Shown here one piece after another: positions 1-16,570 of a DNA stretch of 64,000 nt. The DNA is from Arbacia lixula. Its lineage: Eukaryota > Echinodermata > Echinoidea > Arbacioida > Arbaciidae. Position numbers and translations under genes: made by a program. The DNA is taken from positions 31,471,053 through 31,535,052 of the forward strand of contig OZ022577.1 in assembly GCA_963669155.1 (NCBI GenBank), read 5' to 3'. The stretch's first letter is position 1. Each line of letters begins with the position of its first letter. The notes below the pieces were generated by a model that had not been told where the DNA came from, ran no database searches, and saw only the letters and a list, made by a program, of their open reading frames with translations.

Positions 1-122
1 TTTACAAATGTTAAGTGATCTTCAAAGCCATTTAATTGGCAAATAAAAAGTACACTTGAAAGGACTATTTTCCACTTCAAGGTGGTTAGAAGAGAAGATC
101 AAGAAATGCTAGTTGACCTCAC

Positions 123-6185
<6,063 letters not shown>

Positions 6186-6350
6186 CTGAAAGAGAAAGAA
6201 ACACCCAGTACTCATTAGTAATGTAAATTTAAGGAACTATACAAATTGATTTATTGTAATGCTTACAACTGTCAAATCAAAATATAAAGATTCAAAAAAA
6301 ATTCTAAATGTGTGAACTATAGACAGAAATAATGAGTTACCACATAAATG

Positions 6351-7744
6351 CAGGGCTCTACAAACCCACTTGCCCGATTGCCCGGGGCAAGTGAAAATGA
6401 CACCCGGGCAAGCATTTCTCAAAGACACTTGCCCATCCGGGCAAGTGGTTATTTTTCACCAAAAAATATGAAAATAACATTGTTCTTACGCATATGCGAG
6501 AAAATTAATGTGAATGTGTCTCGTATCATGTCAAACCAGGCAAACACTGCCGAAATTGGAGTGAGATCACTGAGATTTTGTCAAGAAAATTCGTCTGAAA
6601 CTCCGTAATTCCGTGGACACTGCCATCTTGAACTGAAAAATAAATTCTGCGCATGAGCGATACCCGCATTACCAGAGCACTGGCTTGCGATCGCGAATGC
6701 GCGCATGTGCGATGTGAAATTTTTCGTAACAGCTGTCTTTACTTGTGTGTCTCGCGCCCACATACCGTATTTACGTGGATTACTACATATGGGACTGTAA
6801 TGTGAAAACGTGTGTAAGCGATTGTTGTATGAGTTCAGCACATATACCTGCCGTGGAGCAGCAATGATTTAATTGATTTGCCCATGCTTTTGATCGCTAC
6901 CAGTACACTTGAAACGGTAAAATTAGCACATCTACTAAGAACCCTACCCAGAAATATTGGGCTGATTACTCTTAGGTTTTCTGTATTGACAAGCTTGAAA
7001 CTGGGAGATCATGCCGCTAGTTCATACCTAAGTCATAAGTGTATCCATGACAGCCTACGGCTATGCGGCTAGTCACGGGTAGCTAGCCGCCTAGCCGTCC
7101 CGGGGCTATAGTGTCTAAACGGACGTTAATGCAGACCTAGAAATCACTTTTTGGACGAATTCAACAGCAAAGAAGTTGTCTAGGGTTAGACATTTTACTT
7201 TTGAAATGTGACTGTTTATAATCCTGTCAGCGTGCTTACGAGTTGCATGTATTATGACAAGCTTTGCCATCTACAAATTACAATGCAATGTGGTGTAGTC
7301 AGTGTTATCAATATGTGTTTTTTAAATGCCTCTAGTCTTGTGAAAGTGTCCCATACCTGCCTACATGTAGTGAGCAGAGTCTGCTCCCAACATGCCCAAT
7401 TATTAAATTAAGGGAGGTCAGGCGTATGTGTGCTTCATTTCGAGTGAAAGCAAGAGTACTATAGTTAGGAGAGTCAGTGCTAAACATCATGGACTCAGAT
7501 GATTAAAAACAAACACTAGTAACTTGTCAAACTCTGTGTAAATACCTATTGTTAAGTTCAGTTGTCCTGTAAAGTATGTTACAATTCGGCAGGATAAGGT
7601 ATGCCGTTTCTGCAGAAGAATAAGTGAAAAACAAAGGTTATGATAAGAAAAAAACGGGCAAGCAGTTTTTCCTCCAGGGCAAGCAAATATTTTTACCACT
7701 TGCCCGAAAGGGCAAGTGGTAAAAAAAAAATTTGTAGAGCCCTG
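6351..7744. mobile_element. hAT-like non-autonomous DNA transposon, 1.4 kb
   Basis: The ends form an exact 14-bp terminal inverted repeat CAGGGCTCTACAAA. Subterminal runs of ACTTGCCCG / GGGCAAGTG lie at both ends. AAATG directly precedes (6346-6350) and follows (7745-7749) the element, giving a candidate 5-bp target duplication. No transposase frame is visible. The interior (about 7128-7190) shares a motif with DNA near 14452-14510. Confidence 0.7.
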
Positions 7745-7789
7745 AAATGTAAAAATTCTTTAAACCAAATAGGAATCTTTTAACATACA

Positions 7790-8228
7790 TTAAAAACAGA
7801 GTAGCCCATTTGCAAATCAAAAAAGAACAAGTTTGTAAAAACCACAGAAAATGGCTGAGAATTCTGTTTCATAACTTACTTCCCAATATTAGAAAGTCCT
7901 GGAAATTGAATTTGAGCAGAATCATAGTGATAACTAGATTGCGAGAAGATTAAGGGCATGTCATCCAAAACCTACAGTTCCTGTCACCTAAAGAAGTAGA
8001 GACCACAGACCGTAACAGCGCACATCGCGACTCTCCGCTCTGTGATGATACGCTAGGGCAAGGGGTGCACTGAACGTAAATTTCAATGGTATTTCAAACA
8101 TAACATGGATGGTTTTTCACTTTTCATAAGGCTCATAAAGATCTCATACACATTCATTAGGGTAAACTGTGAGTCTGTGAGTCCTGCCGAGTTTCCTGGC
8201 TTTGGAAAATGGGCTACCCTGTCTTTAA
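7790..8228. mobile_element. MITE family 2, copy 1
   Basis: The ends are inverted versions of AAAGACAGGGTAGCCCATTT (left end degenerate). The interior includes GTCATCCAAAACCTACAG and GGTTTTTCACTTTTC blocks. Both blocks recur in the same order at 31470-31912. Confidence 0.65.
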
Positions 8229-8313
8229 ATGAACAAATAAACTGTCTATTTGATGCTTTTTGTCAACAACAAATTTTGAAAAGTTAGGGAAGTTCTAAAC
8301 ACAAAGTCTCACA

Positions 8314-8817
8314 TTAAAGGGGAAGATCACCCTGAAATTATTTTGGTTTCAATAAAAAGAGGCAAATGAAAGAAACATATGAGTGAAGGTTTGACGAAAA
8401 TCGGTCAAAGGAAAAGAAAGTTATTTGATTTTAAAGTTTTGATTTTGTGACGTCACATGCGAGGGGCTCTCCCATATGTTGTGTACAATTTTTTTCGAAA
8501 ATGTGCATTTTCTCACAAAGATATGCATCCTTTTACTCGTGCATTTGATACATTATCAGAAATACGTTTTTACACACATATCTGTACAAAAAAAATCATT
8601 CCGTTGTCAAAAACAGGGAAAAAAGCAATTTATCGACTTATTTTGTACACAACATATGGGAGAGCACCTCGCACGTGACGTCACAAAATCAAAACTTTAA
8701 AATCAAATAACTTTCTTTTCCTTAGACCGATTTTCGTCAAACCTTTACTCATATGTTTCTTTCATTTGTCTCTTTTTATTGAAACCAAAGTAATTTCAGG
8801 GTGAACTTCCCCTTTAA
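8314..8817. mobile_element. TTAA-type foldback MITE, copy B (best preserved)
   Basis: It begins TTAAAGGGGAAGATCACCC and ends with the inverse, closing CTTCCCCTTTAA. The two arms pair over about 190 bp. Each arm carries the CRE palindrome TGACGTCA, and the right arm also has CACGTGACGTCA. TTAA at both outer borders suggests a TTAA target site, as used by piggyBac and Kolobok; the superfamily is inferred, because no transposase is present. Confidence 0.82.
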
Positions 8818-9204
8818 AACCAAACGCTGGGTCTGGGCAAATGCAAAGATGCACCAGACTCTACTGCATAATAAAAGTCGCCTAGAATCATGTTTTATTA
8901 CAAATTACACTACAAAAATTACGCCTAGGGTTCGGTTATATGATTAGGTATCTGGTCAGGCTTGATTTATTTTATTAAATTTGAAATTTGTGGAATACAG
9001 ATTTATCAAAAGCACATTTGCAGCTAGCCCTATGAGGAACCCTACGCCATCCTACATCGAGCTGTTGAAAAAATGCATCAAGGTTTTTGATTGGTAAGCG
9101 GCTTACCAAACGAAAATGGGAAACAGGAAATGGCTGGATCAAAATCACAATTATGCTCACCCCAAGTTAGTATCATCATTTAGGAAGCAAAAACAGGCAC
9201 TTTT

Positions 9205-9606
9205 TATGTCTTGTTGAAGTTGCTTTCTGTTTCAAAATCACTGATTTTAGATGGGCTGGGTAGGGTTTATTTTTTTGCACACTAAGTTTATGCCATTTCA
9301 AAACATTGCATTCGCTATTGATCAAGCCTCGTCGCCATCAATAGATAGGCCTGTCGCTATCGATATCAAGCCCCTTACAAAATGTATACTGTATTGGGCG
9401 CCTGATATCGATAGGCAGATACAACTTTTCAAAACATGTCATTGCATTCGCTATCAATATCAAGCCCTGAAAAATGTATGGGCATCAGATATCAGTAGCG
9501 GATGCAACATGCAATGTATTTAAACTGGCAAAAGTAAGCATGCAAAAATATACCCTACCCATCTAATTTGCTGATTTTGACACAGAAAGAAACCTGAACA
9601 AGATAT
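9205..9606. mobile_element. Foldback element with about 65-bp arms
   Basis: The left arm (about 9205-9287) contains CTTTCTGTTTCAAAATCA and GATGGGCTGGGTAGGGT. The right arm (about 9541-9606) is its inverse. Several short CTATCGATATCAAGCCC-like motifs repeat in between (about 9340-9470). No coding capacity. Confidence 0.65.
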
Positions 9607-9974
9607 AATTATACTGAACGTGATCAGATGGGAAAAACTACGCCTCATCATGTGATCAACTCTTGACCAGTCATAAAGCAACATATCGTCATGTAATCGT
9701 TTTTGTGCTTCTTATAAAGCCTCTGGGAAACTTTTGGAGTTACTTCTGTGTCGTGAACGTGCTGGAATATGGGTTTTTTGCCTGTTTTTGAATGAGGAAT
9801 TTTGGAGTTTTCACGGCTATGCACTTACTGTTGCCCCACATATAATGCTTTATGTGAGTATAATGTGACATTCCTAAGAACACTTTCAGTTTATTCCTCC
9901 TCTCACTCTTCATCCTCTACTACGGAGCTACATTCTTCCCCTCTACTCAATTTTTATTGCTGCCATCTGTCATC

Positions 9975-10727
9975 ATGTCGTCAACTGGTCAAGGCTCTTT
10001 GGCTGAGGATAGTCTTGTTCCAAAGCAGTCCGAGTTTTCAGACATCCATGATATCATAAAAAATATCTTCCAGGAAGATGAGTTTGTGGCGGCTTTGGAG
10101 AGATGCATGGAGAAAGTCCTTTCCAAGCGCCAGAGAGTTTTTGAGGAGAGGATTGAGAGGCAGGAAGGCGACATCCACGATCTGAAAGTTGCTTTGGACA
10201 GAAAGGATGCTGAAGTCAAGACCCTCTCGACTTCAATTAAGCATTTAGAGAGTAAGATTGAGGCGTTAGAAAGTCGAGCCAACAACTTGGAACAATATAG
10301 TAGGCGAAACTCGGTTCGGGTGTTTGGTGTGCCGGAGAAGGCGAAAGAGAGCACAGATGATCTCGTACTGAAGGTGGTAGCTGATCATCTCAGCTGCGAC
10401 TTGACCCGGGCCAGCATCGACCGCTCTCATCGTTCCGGAAAGCCCCGTACTAATGGCAAGCCCCGCCCAATCCTGGTGAAGCTGTGCTCACACAAGATGA
10501 AAGCCCAGCTGATGAAGGAGCGTCGGAAGCTCAAGGGATCGGGAATTTCCATTCAAGAGGACCTGACATCTACGAATCACAAAATTCTGATGAAACTGGT
10601 GACCCATCCAAAGGTGGAATCAGCTTGGTCCATCGATGGTAGAGTTATGGCTGCCCTCAAGACCAATGAAGAGGGGGTTGAGGTCAAAAAACTATTCTCG
10701 TCCATGCAACAAGTTGCTAATTTATAA
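9975..10727 (+). CDS. LINE ORF1 protein (coiled coil plus RRM-like region)
   Basis: An open frame of about 250 codons. I chose the Met at 9975 (MSSTGQGSLAED) over the one six codons upstream because it starts the hydrophilic protein. Residues about 45-100 are rich in E, K, L and R with heptad spacing (VALDRKDAEVKTL, HLESKIEALESRANNLEQ), predicting a coiled coil. SRRNSVRVFGVPE and the later RPILVKL resemble the RRM-like core of L1-type ORF1 proteins. Such proteins bind RNA and form trimers that package LINE RNA; that function is family knowledge. The C-terminal part (SIQEDLTSTN, SIDGRVMAALK) is consistent with the same family. Confidence 0.8.
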   Translation: MSSTGQGSLAEDSLVPKQSEFSDIHDIIKNIFQEDEFVAALERCMEKVLSKRQRVFEERIERQEGDIHDLKVALDRKDAEVKTLSTSIKHLESKIEALESRANNLEQYSRRNSVRVFGVPEKAKESTDDLVLKVVADHLSCDLTRASIDRSHRSGKPRTNGKPRPILVKLCSHKMKAQLMKERRKLKGSGISIQEDLTSTNHKILMKLVTHPKVESAWSIDGRVMAALKTNEEGVEVKKLFSSMQQVANL

Positions 10728-11067
10728 CTTTATATTTTGTTTATAACTTCAAGTGCCTCTCCTAGAGGTTTGCTGTTTACCTTAGTTGTTTATAACTTTC
10801 TTTCTACTTTTCTTTTTTTTCTTCTTAATTTTCTTATCCATATTTCGCTATGTGCACTTGCACCTTTTGTTATCAATTTGTTCTGTACATCTCTTTATAT
10901 ATTCATATCCTTCTGAGTGTGTTCGTGTGTGTGTTTGTGTGTCTGAATGAATGTAATGGCTATCCACAAGCTTCTTTTTGTTATTTCTCTGTTTTGGTAT
11001 GTTATGTGTTATGTGACCACTTTAGATCTGTTGTTTTTTATATGCTGTCTACATCTGATATTTCCTA

Positions 11068-14060
11068 ATGGATGAAGATTTTGAAGATATTAATGTTGCA
11101 GTTGTTAACGAGTGTAGCTATATCAACTGCGACGATTTTCATTATATTGGCATAAACTCACTTTCTTTGTTGCATATTAACTCAAGAAGTCTTGTTAAAA
11201 ATTTTGATGATCTCATCGTGTTACTATCCTGTATACACCATAATTTTTCAGTGATTGGTATATCAGAAACATGGTTCACACCATCAACAAATGTAGCTTT
11301 GTTTGACATTCCAGGATATTCCTATGTTCAAGTCTGTCGATCAAATAAAAAAGGTGGTGGAGTTGCGTGCTTTGTCCGAGACGGACTTGATTTCAAGTTA
11401 CGTAATGACATGTCAATAGCAAATGTTTATTATGAATCTGTATTTATAGAAATTGATAATGCAAACAAGAAATCGATTGTTGGATGCATTTATAGAGCAC
11501 CTGGTAATGACACTAGAACTTTTATTGATGGTTTTGATCATGAAATGCAAATACTTAGTAAAGAAAAACATGACATCTATATTATGGGTGACTTCAATAT
11601 AAACTTGCTAAATACTGATATGGATGAAAAGGTGAAAGATTTTGTTGACTTTATGTCTTCGTTTGGGCTGCTCTCTCTAGTCACTAAACCTACTCGCATC
11701 ACATCGTCTTCAGCAACCTTAATCGACAATATATTTACCAACTGTATTCAAGATAATTTCTATTCCGGAATATTCAGTTCTGATTTCTCTGATCATATGC
11801 CAATTTTTAGCATTAACAAAGGCAATACGGTCAATACAGGTAAGGTACGTAACAAAGTATTTAGACGTGTGATTACTGATGAAAGAATGAATAATTTCAA
11901 GCGTGATCTTCTTCAAGTTGAATGGTCTAGTTTATATAACCTGTTTGATGTAAATACTTCTTATGACCATTTCAGCAATGTCTTTTCCAAATTATATAAT
12001 ACGCATTTTCCTTTAGTTGAATTGAGTGTAAAGAAGAAATGTCGGAAACCGTGGATTACTCCAAGTCTTCTTACATCTATTAACCAGAAGCACAAGCTGT
12101 ATTATACATACATCAAAAACAAAAATGATATGAATAGGAAAAGTTATGTTGATTATAAAAATTTGCTGACAAACCTTGTACGTCAAAGTAAAAAGGATTA
12201 TTATGATAATGTGTTTCGAACTGCTCAAAATGATATAAGAAAGACTTGGACACATATTAATAGTTTGCTTGGGAGGGGGAAGAAAACGCCACTTCCGACT
12301 GATATGTATCATAACGATTCACTGTTACAATCAGATGAAGAAAAAGCAAAATATTTTAATGAATATTTCATTGATTTACCATCGAAAATTAACAGGGAAA
12401 TTCCTCCTGTCGAAACATCATATAAAATTTTTTTGTCCAGGCAGAATCACTCCTCGTCATTGTATTTTAAGACCAACTTCTGTTAATGAAATTTACAATT
12501 TTGTCTCAACCCTAAATCCATCCAAAGCTTGTGGTTCAGACGACATCTCCCCCAAAGTCATTAAAAGCTGTATTCAATGTATTGTCGATCCTTTGTGCGA
12601 TATTTTTAATAAGTCCTTGTCCCAGGGTATCGTCCCAAATAAATTGAAAATAGCTAAGGTAATCCCTGTATTCAAGAAAGGTGATCGCAAGAATATTGAG
12701 AATTATAGACCAATTGCTTTGTTACCCATATTTTCAAAAATTCTAGAAAAAATAGTGTATAAAAGATTGGATGACTTCCTTCGTCTCCATGATGTTCTGA
12801 TTCCACAGCAATTTGGCTTTCGAAAGAATTGCTCTACCAGTATGGGTGTCTTGAACTTGGTAAATACTATTATTAATGCGATTGATGCAGGGAAATTTTG
12901 TCTTGGGGTGTTTTTGGACTGGTCGAAAGCTTTTGACACTATCGACCATGACATCTTAATCAACAAGCTTGAGCATTATGGCATTCGTGGAACTGCTTTA
13001 AATTGGTTTAGAGATTACTTATATAATCGATTACAGTTTGTAATGGTCAATGGAGTTAAATCTCAATCTAGTGGAGTAAAATATGGCGTACCTCAGGGCT
13101 CAGTCCTGGGTCCCTTATTGTTTTTGATCTATATTAATGATGTTATAAACTCATCTCAGTTGTTTACCTATTCACTTTTTGCTGATGATACTTGCTTGCT
13201 CTCTCACCACAAAAACATGCATAATCTTATTCTGACTGCAAATACAGAAGTTAGCAAGATATTCGAGTGGTTTTGTTGCAACAAACTTTTATTAAATGCC
13301 AGTAAGACTCAATATGTTGTCTTTAGATCAAAGGGGAAAAGAATTCCAGATAATACTGATGCCTTGACAATTGGTGGTCATGTGATCAACCGAAGTCAAA
13401 ATGTAAGGTTTCTTGGAGTTACAGTTGACGATCATTTAACTTGGAAAGATCACCTTAGTATTGTTTGTACCAAAGTCTCAAGGAGTGTTGGTGTGATTTC
13501 CAAGTTACGCTTTTTTTTACCAAAGAAAACTTTAGTAACTCTTTATAATGCTGTCATTATGCCTCACTTAACTTATTGTAATGTTGCATGGGGAAATACG
13601 TATAGAACTCATATAAACAAGTTGATGGGGAAATACGTATAGAACTCATGTAAACAAGTTGATAGTCCTTCAAAAGAAAGCCATCAGGATCATTACAAAT
13701 TCAAATTACAGCAGTCCAAGTGCTCCTTTATTTCTTCAACTTCAAGTGCTGCCTCTTGATGAATTAGTCTCTTTAAATTGTTTGATATTCATGTACAAAT
13801 CTCAATCGGCACAAAATAGTTCTTTTTTAAAAGATGTGTTTATCATAAATTCTACTGTTCATCAGTACAACACGCGTCAAAGAAACCAAATCCATCAACC
13901 TCTCGCAAGGACTCAAACTGCTTTGAACTCTTTTGTAGTTGTTTGCATAAAAGAATGGAACAAGTTTCCACAAAACATCAGGTCAAGTCCAACACTGTCT
14001 AAATTCAAACTTTCATGTCGGAAATATCTTTTTGAGAATTTACAGAACAAGTTAAAGTAA
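11068..14060 (+). pseudogene. LINE ORF2: endonuclease-reverse transcriptase, two frameshifts
   Basis: An apurinic-type endonuclease domain comes first (LHINSRSL, GISETWF, GCIYRAPG, MGDFNINL, SDHMPIF). Frame 1 runs from 11068 to 12486. Homology moves to frame 2 at about 12428-12434, at a run of seven T. Frame 2 gives the reverse transcriptase: VIPVFKKGDRKNIENYRPI, FLDWSKAFDTIDHDIL, GVPQGSVLGPLLFLIYIND and the active-site FADDT. At 13590-13663 a 37-bp unit is tandemly duplicated, creating a stop and moving the C-terminal part (13659-14060) to frame 3. RT motifs fit the CR1/L2/Jockey group. The protein would nick target DNA and reverse-transcribe the element RNA; here it is broken. Confidence 0.85.
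13590..13663 (+). repeat. 37-bp tandem duplication inside LINE ORF2
   Basis: Two adjacent 37-bp copies (13590-13626, 13627-13663) begin GGGGAAATACGTATAGAACT and end AACAAGTTGAT. They differ at one base. Because 37 is not a multiple of three, the second copy shifts the frame. Confidence 0.92.
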
Positions 14061-14496
14061 ATAACGGAAAGCCATGTATGCCTGTGTGTTTACGGCGTGT
14101 GTATGGGTGGGTGTGTGCGTGCGTGTGTGTGTGTGTGTGTGTATGTATGTGTGATCTTAAACTTTTATTTTACTCCTTAGTTATCATTGTAAATATGCCA
14201 TTCGTTATATATTTTTTTGTGTGTGTGTGTGTCTATACTGTACCTTGTAAGGGGCCCCTATCACAAGCTCTGCTTTCTCCGGGGTCCCAAACCTATCATG
14301 TTCTTTCTTTGTCAATTAATTGTTAAAATGTTGTTTTCTTGATTGGTTTGAATAAACTTGAACTTGAACTAGGGGACCAGGCAGTATCGCACATGTATAA
14401 TGCACGCAAATGGGAACGCTGCAATACTGATTGTCGTCGGCAGAAAGTGACCTAGAAATCACCTTTTTTGACAATTAAGCAGCGAAAATTTTGTCT

Positions 14497-14575
14497 AGGG
14501 TTAGGGTTAGGGTCAGTGTTAGGTTCAGAATTAGGTTTAGGGTTAGGGTCAGAGTTAGGTTTAGGGTTAAAATAG
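14497..14575 (+). repeat. Degenerate TTAGGG-like interstitial repeats
   Basis: About ten imperfect units of TTAGGG, TTAGGT or GTCAGTG type in a row, including GGGTTAGGGTTAGGG. This resembles the metazoan telomere repeat but is short and divergent, so it is an interstitial or transposon-internal tract, not a telomere. Confidence 0.7.
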
Positions 14576-15055
14576 CCCCGGGACTGCTCCCGCACAGCGG
14601 GAGCGTCCTGAGGGCTCGCCCCCGATTTCCCCGCATGTCGGGTGCGACTACTCATGAATAATCGACCCGTGCACATGGATGAATTACTAATTTCAAGTAT
14701 ATTTATCACATATGAATGGTTGAATGTAACTTTCATATTTCTGAAGTAAGAAAATGATGGAAAATATTGAGTAACGTTACCAATTTCCCCTTCATGTGTC
14801 TGTCTAACCATGGTCTAACAAAACGAGGTCCTTCAAGACTGCCATCTTGGCTGTTTAATGACTTCGTATGCATGCGCAAAATGATATTCATGATGATTAC
14901 GCTTCGCTCTGATGACCGTATTTAGCGCTATTGATGAATATGCATGAGAAAAGTGATTTTTTATTGTTTTGATTGTGCAAATTATCAACCTGATTTTCAT
15001 TAATTGTGTCATTTAAAGTGACCAAAATATCATTAACTTCTATGTCATAAACTTC

Positions 15056-15075
15056 AGTGGCGGATCAAGGATTTT
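15056..15075 (+). repeat. Isolated hAT-like terminus
   Basis: CAGTGGCGGATCAAGG resembles common hAT-family 5' ends. No matching inverted end was found nearby, so only a solo terminus or chance match can be claimed. Confidence 0.3.
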
Positions 15076-15298
15076 GTAAGAGAAATAGGGCCGAATCTTC
15101 CAACTTTCCTAATACCGTGCACCACCATCACTGAAATCTAGCTTAGCGGGGTGGCGTTATTGAGTTGAAAAAAGTGGCTCTTAAAAACAAACAAACAAAA
15201 AAATTACGGACAAACATAAATATGCAAAATATAAAAATTCCCCAAAAATAAAATTTAAAATACAATTAAATAAAAATTGGAATATAAAATCTTTTCCA

Positions 15299-16570
15299 AT
15301 AATAATAATAATAATAATAATAATGGTTATTTATCTGCGCTATACACAAAAAGTATCACAGCGCTTACAATCAGATATAAAATATAAATATATACATTAA
15401 ATTGCATCAACCATTGGAGTTCTCAACTGTGCCAGATGAGGCCTGGTGGCCTCTTGCTTGCTGCTTCGTTCACCAACAATTTAAGGGACAAGCCCGGTCA
15501 GCACATTATTCACAGAAGCTCTAGTATAGCACTTGAGGCCACCAGGCCCCAGATGGGTTAGCCAAGTCAAACCAAATAGTGATAGCAAAAATCATCAAAA
15601 CAAATACACATTAAATAAATGAAAATATAAAACTAGATATTTGGAAAAAGATATGACTTGAGTTGTCGTTTGAAAGATGATATGGTCGGTGTTGTTCGGA
15701 TGGAAGAGGGGAGTGTATTCCAAACTCTAGATCCAGCTATACTAAAACGTTTTTCTGCTATGGAGAGGTTTGTTCTCGGAATAACAAGTTTGGTGGTATC
15801 ATTTTGGGAACGTAGATTACGAGCAGGTGTGTAATGAGCAATTGTGTTTACAAGATATGAAGGACCAGTACTGTTAATCAATTTATAAATGTACAGACAA
15901 AGTTTGAACTTGACACGTTGAGAAAAAGGGAGCCAATGGAGTTCCCTAATCAAAGGAGACGTATGTATATTGCGACCAACTGAAAACACTAAACGTGCGG
16001 CACGATTCTGAACACTCTGAAGTTTTTTCTGATCTTTAACACAGAGAACTGAAAAGAGACTGTTACAATAGTCAAGTCGAGAAAGTACAAGTGCCCTAAC
16101 TGCATGATGGCAAGTTTTCTCATTGATAAATCTTCTAATGCGCCACAGATTCTTAAGATGGAAATTACAGGTACGTACAGTATTACTGACGTGAGATGAG
16201 AGTGTAAAGCACGAGTCAATACATATGCCAAGATTCTTAACTTTAGAGGATAGTGCAATTTCATTATCACATACATTGAGTTTTACGTTGGATAGATTTT
16301 GATTGAATTGGTTTTTCCGACATAGTATAGTGAATTCAGTTTTAGAAACATTTAGTTTGAGGAAATTTGAAGTCATCCACGTGTTTATCTCAGCAATACA
16401 TAACGAAATTCTTTCTAACACTTCTTGCATACTTGATGGTGAACGAGGATCAAACGCATCATATAGTTGAATATCATCGGCATAGATAAGATAGAAAAGA
16501 TTGTGCTTACGAATTATAGTTGACACAGGAGTGATATAAACATTGAAGAGTATCGGGCCCATAAGAAAAA
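15299..16570 (-). mobile_element. 5'-truncated LINE (CR1/L2-like), minus strand
   Basis: The element reads right to left, from within the reverse transcriptase domain (about 16562) to a 3' tail of ATT repeats at about 15300-15324. Between coding end and tail is a 3' UTR with an imperfect hairpin (GAGGCC..GGTGGCCTC at about 15437 and its inverse at about 15534). 5' truncation with a microsatellite 3' tail is typical of LINE insertion. Confidence 0.8.
15633..16562 (-). pseudogene. LINE reverse transcriptase C-terminal fragment
   Basis: A 309-codon open frame starts MGPILFNVYITPV and carries the catalytic YADDIQLY. It continues through LKLNVSKTEF, VKNLGICID, LDYCNSLFSVL, LQSVQNRAARLV, ELHWLPFSQRVKFK and SRVWNTLPSSIR. 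These blocks are standard in the RT thumb and C-terminal region of CR1/L2-like elements. The endonuclease and N-terminal RT are missing. The intact frame suggests a moderately recent insertion, of a different family from the LINE at 9.6-14.4 kb. Confidence 0.85.

Larger units (their letters stand above)
9612..14369 (+). mobile_element. Near full-length non-LTR retrotransposon (CR1/L2/Jockey group)
   Basis: A two-ORF LINE in plus orientation: ORF1 at 9975-10727, a 340-nt spacer, then ORF2 at 11068-14060 in three frames. The 3' region has GT-rich stretches, then AATAAACTTGAACTTGAAC, a short repeated tail typical of LINE 3' ends. The left border is uncertain and placed just after the foldback element. 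ORF1 is open and ORF2 has only two visible frame-breaking lesions, so the insertion is probably fairly young. No target-site duplication could be assigned. Confidence 0.85.

Noticed and set aside
8457..8700. Overlapping 73- and 74-codon frames in the foldback element
   Set aside because: They arise from the inverted arms of a non-coding MITE; the same frames are broken in the other copies.
14497..14575. True telomere or chromosome end
   Set aside because: The repeats are few, degenerate and flanked by ordinary sequence on both sides.
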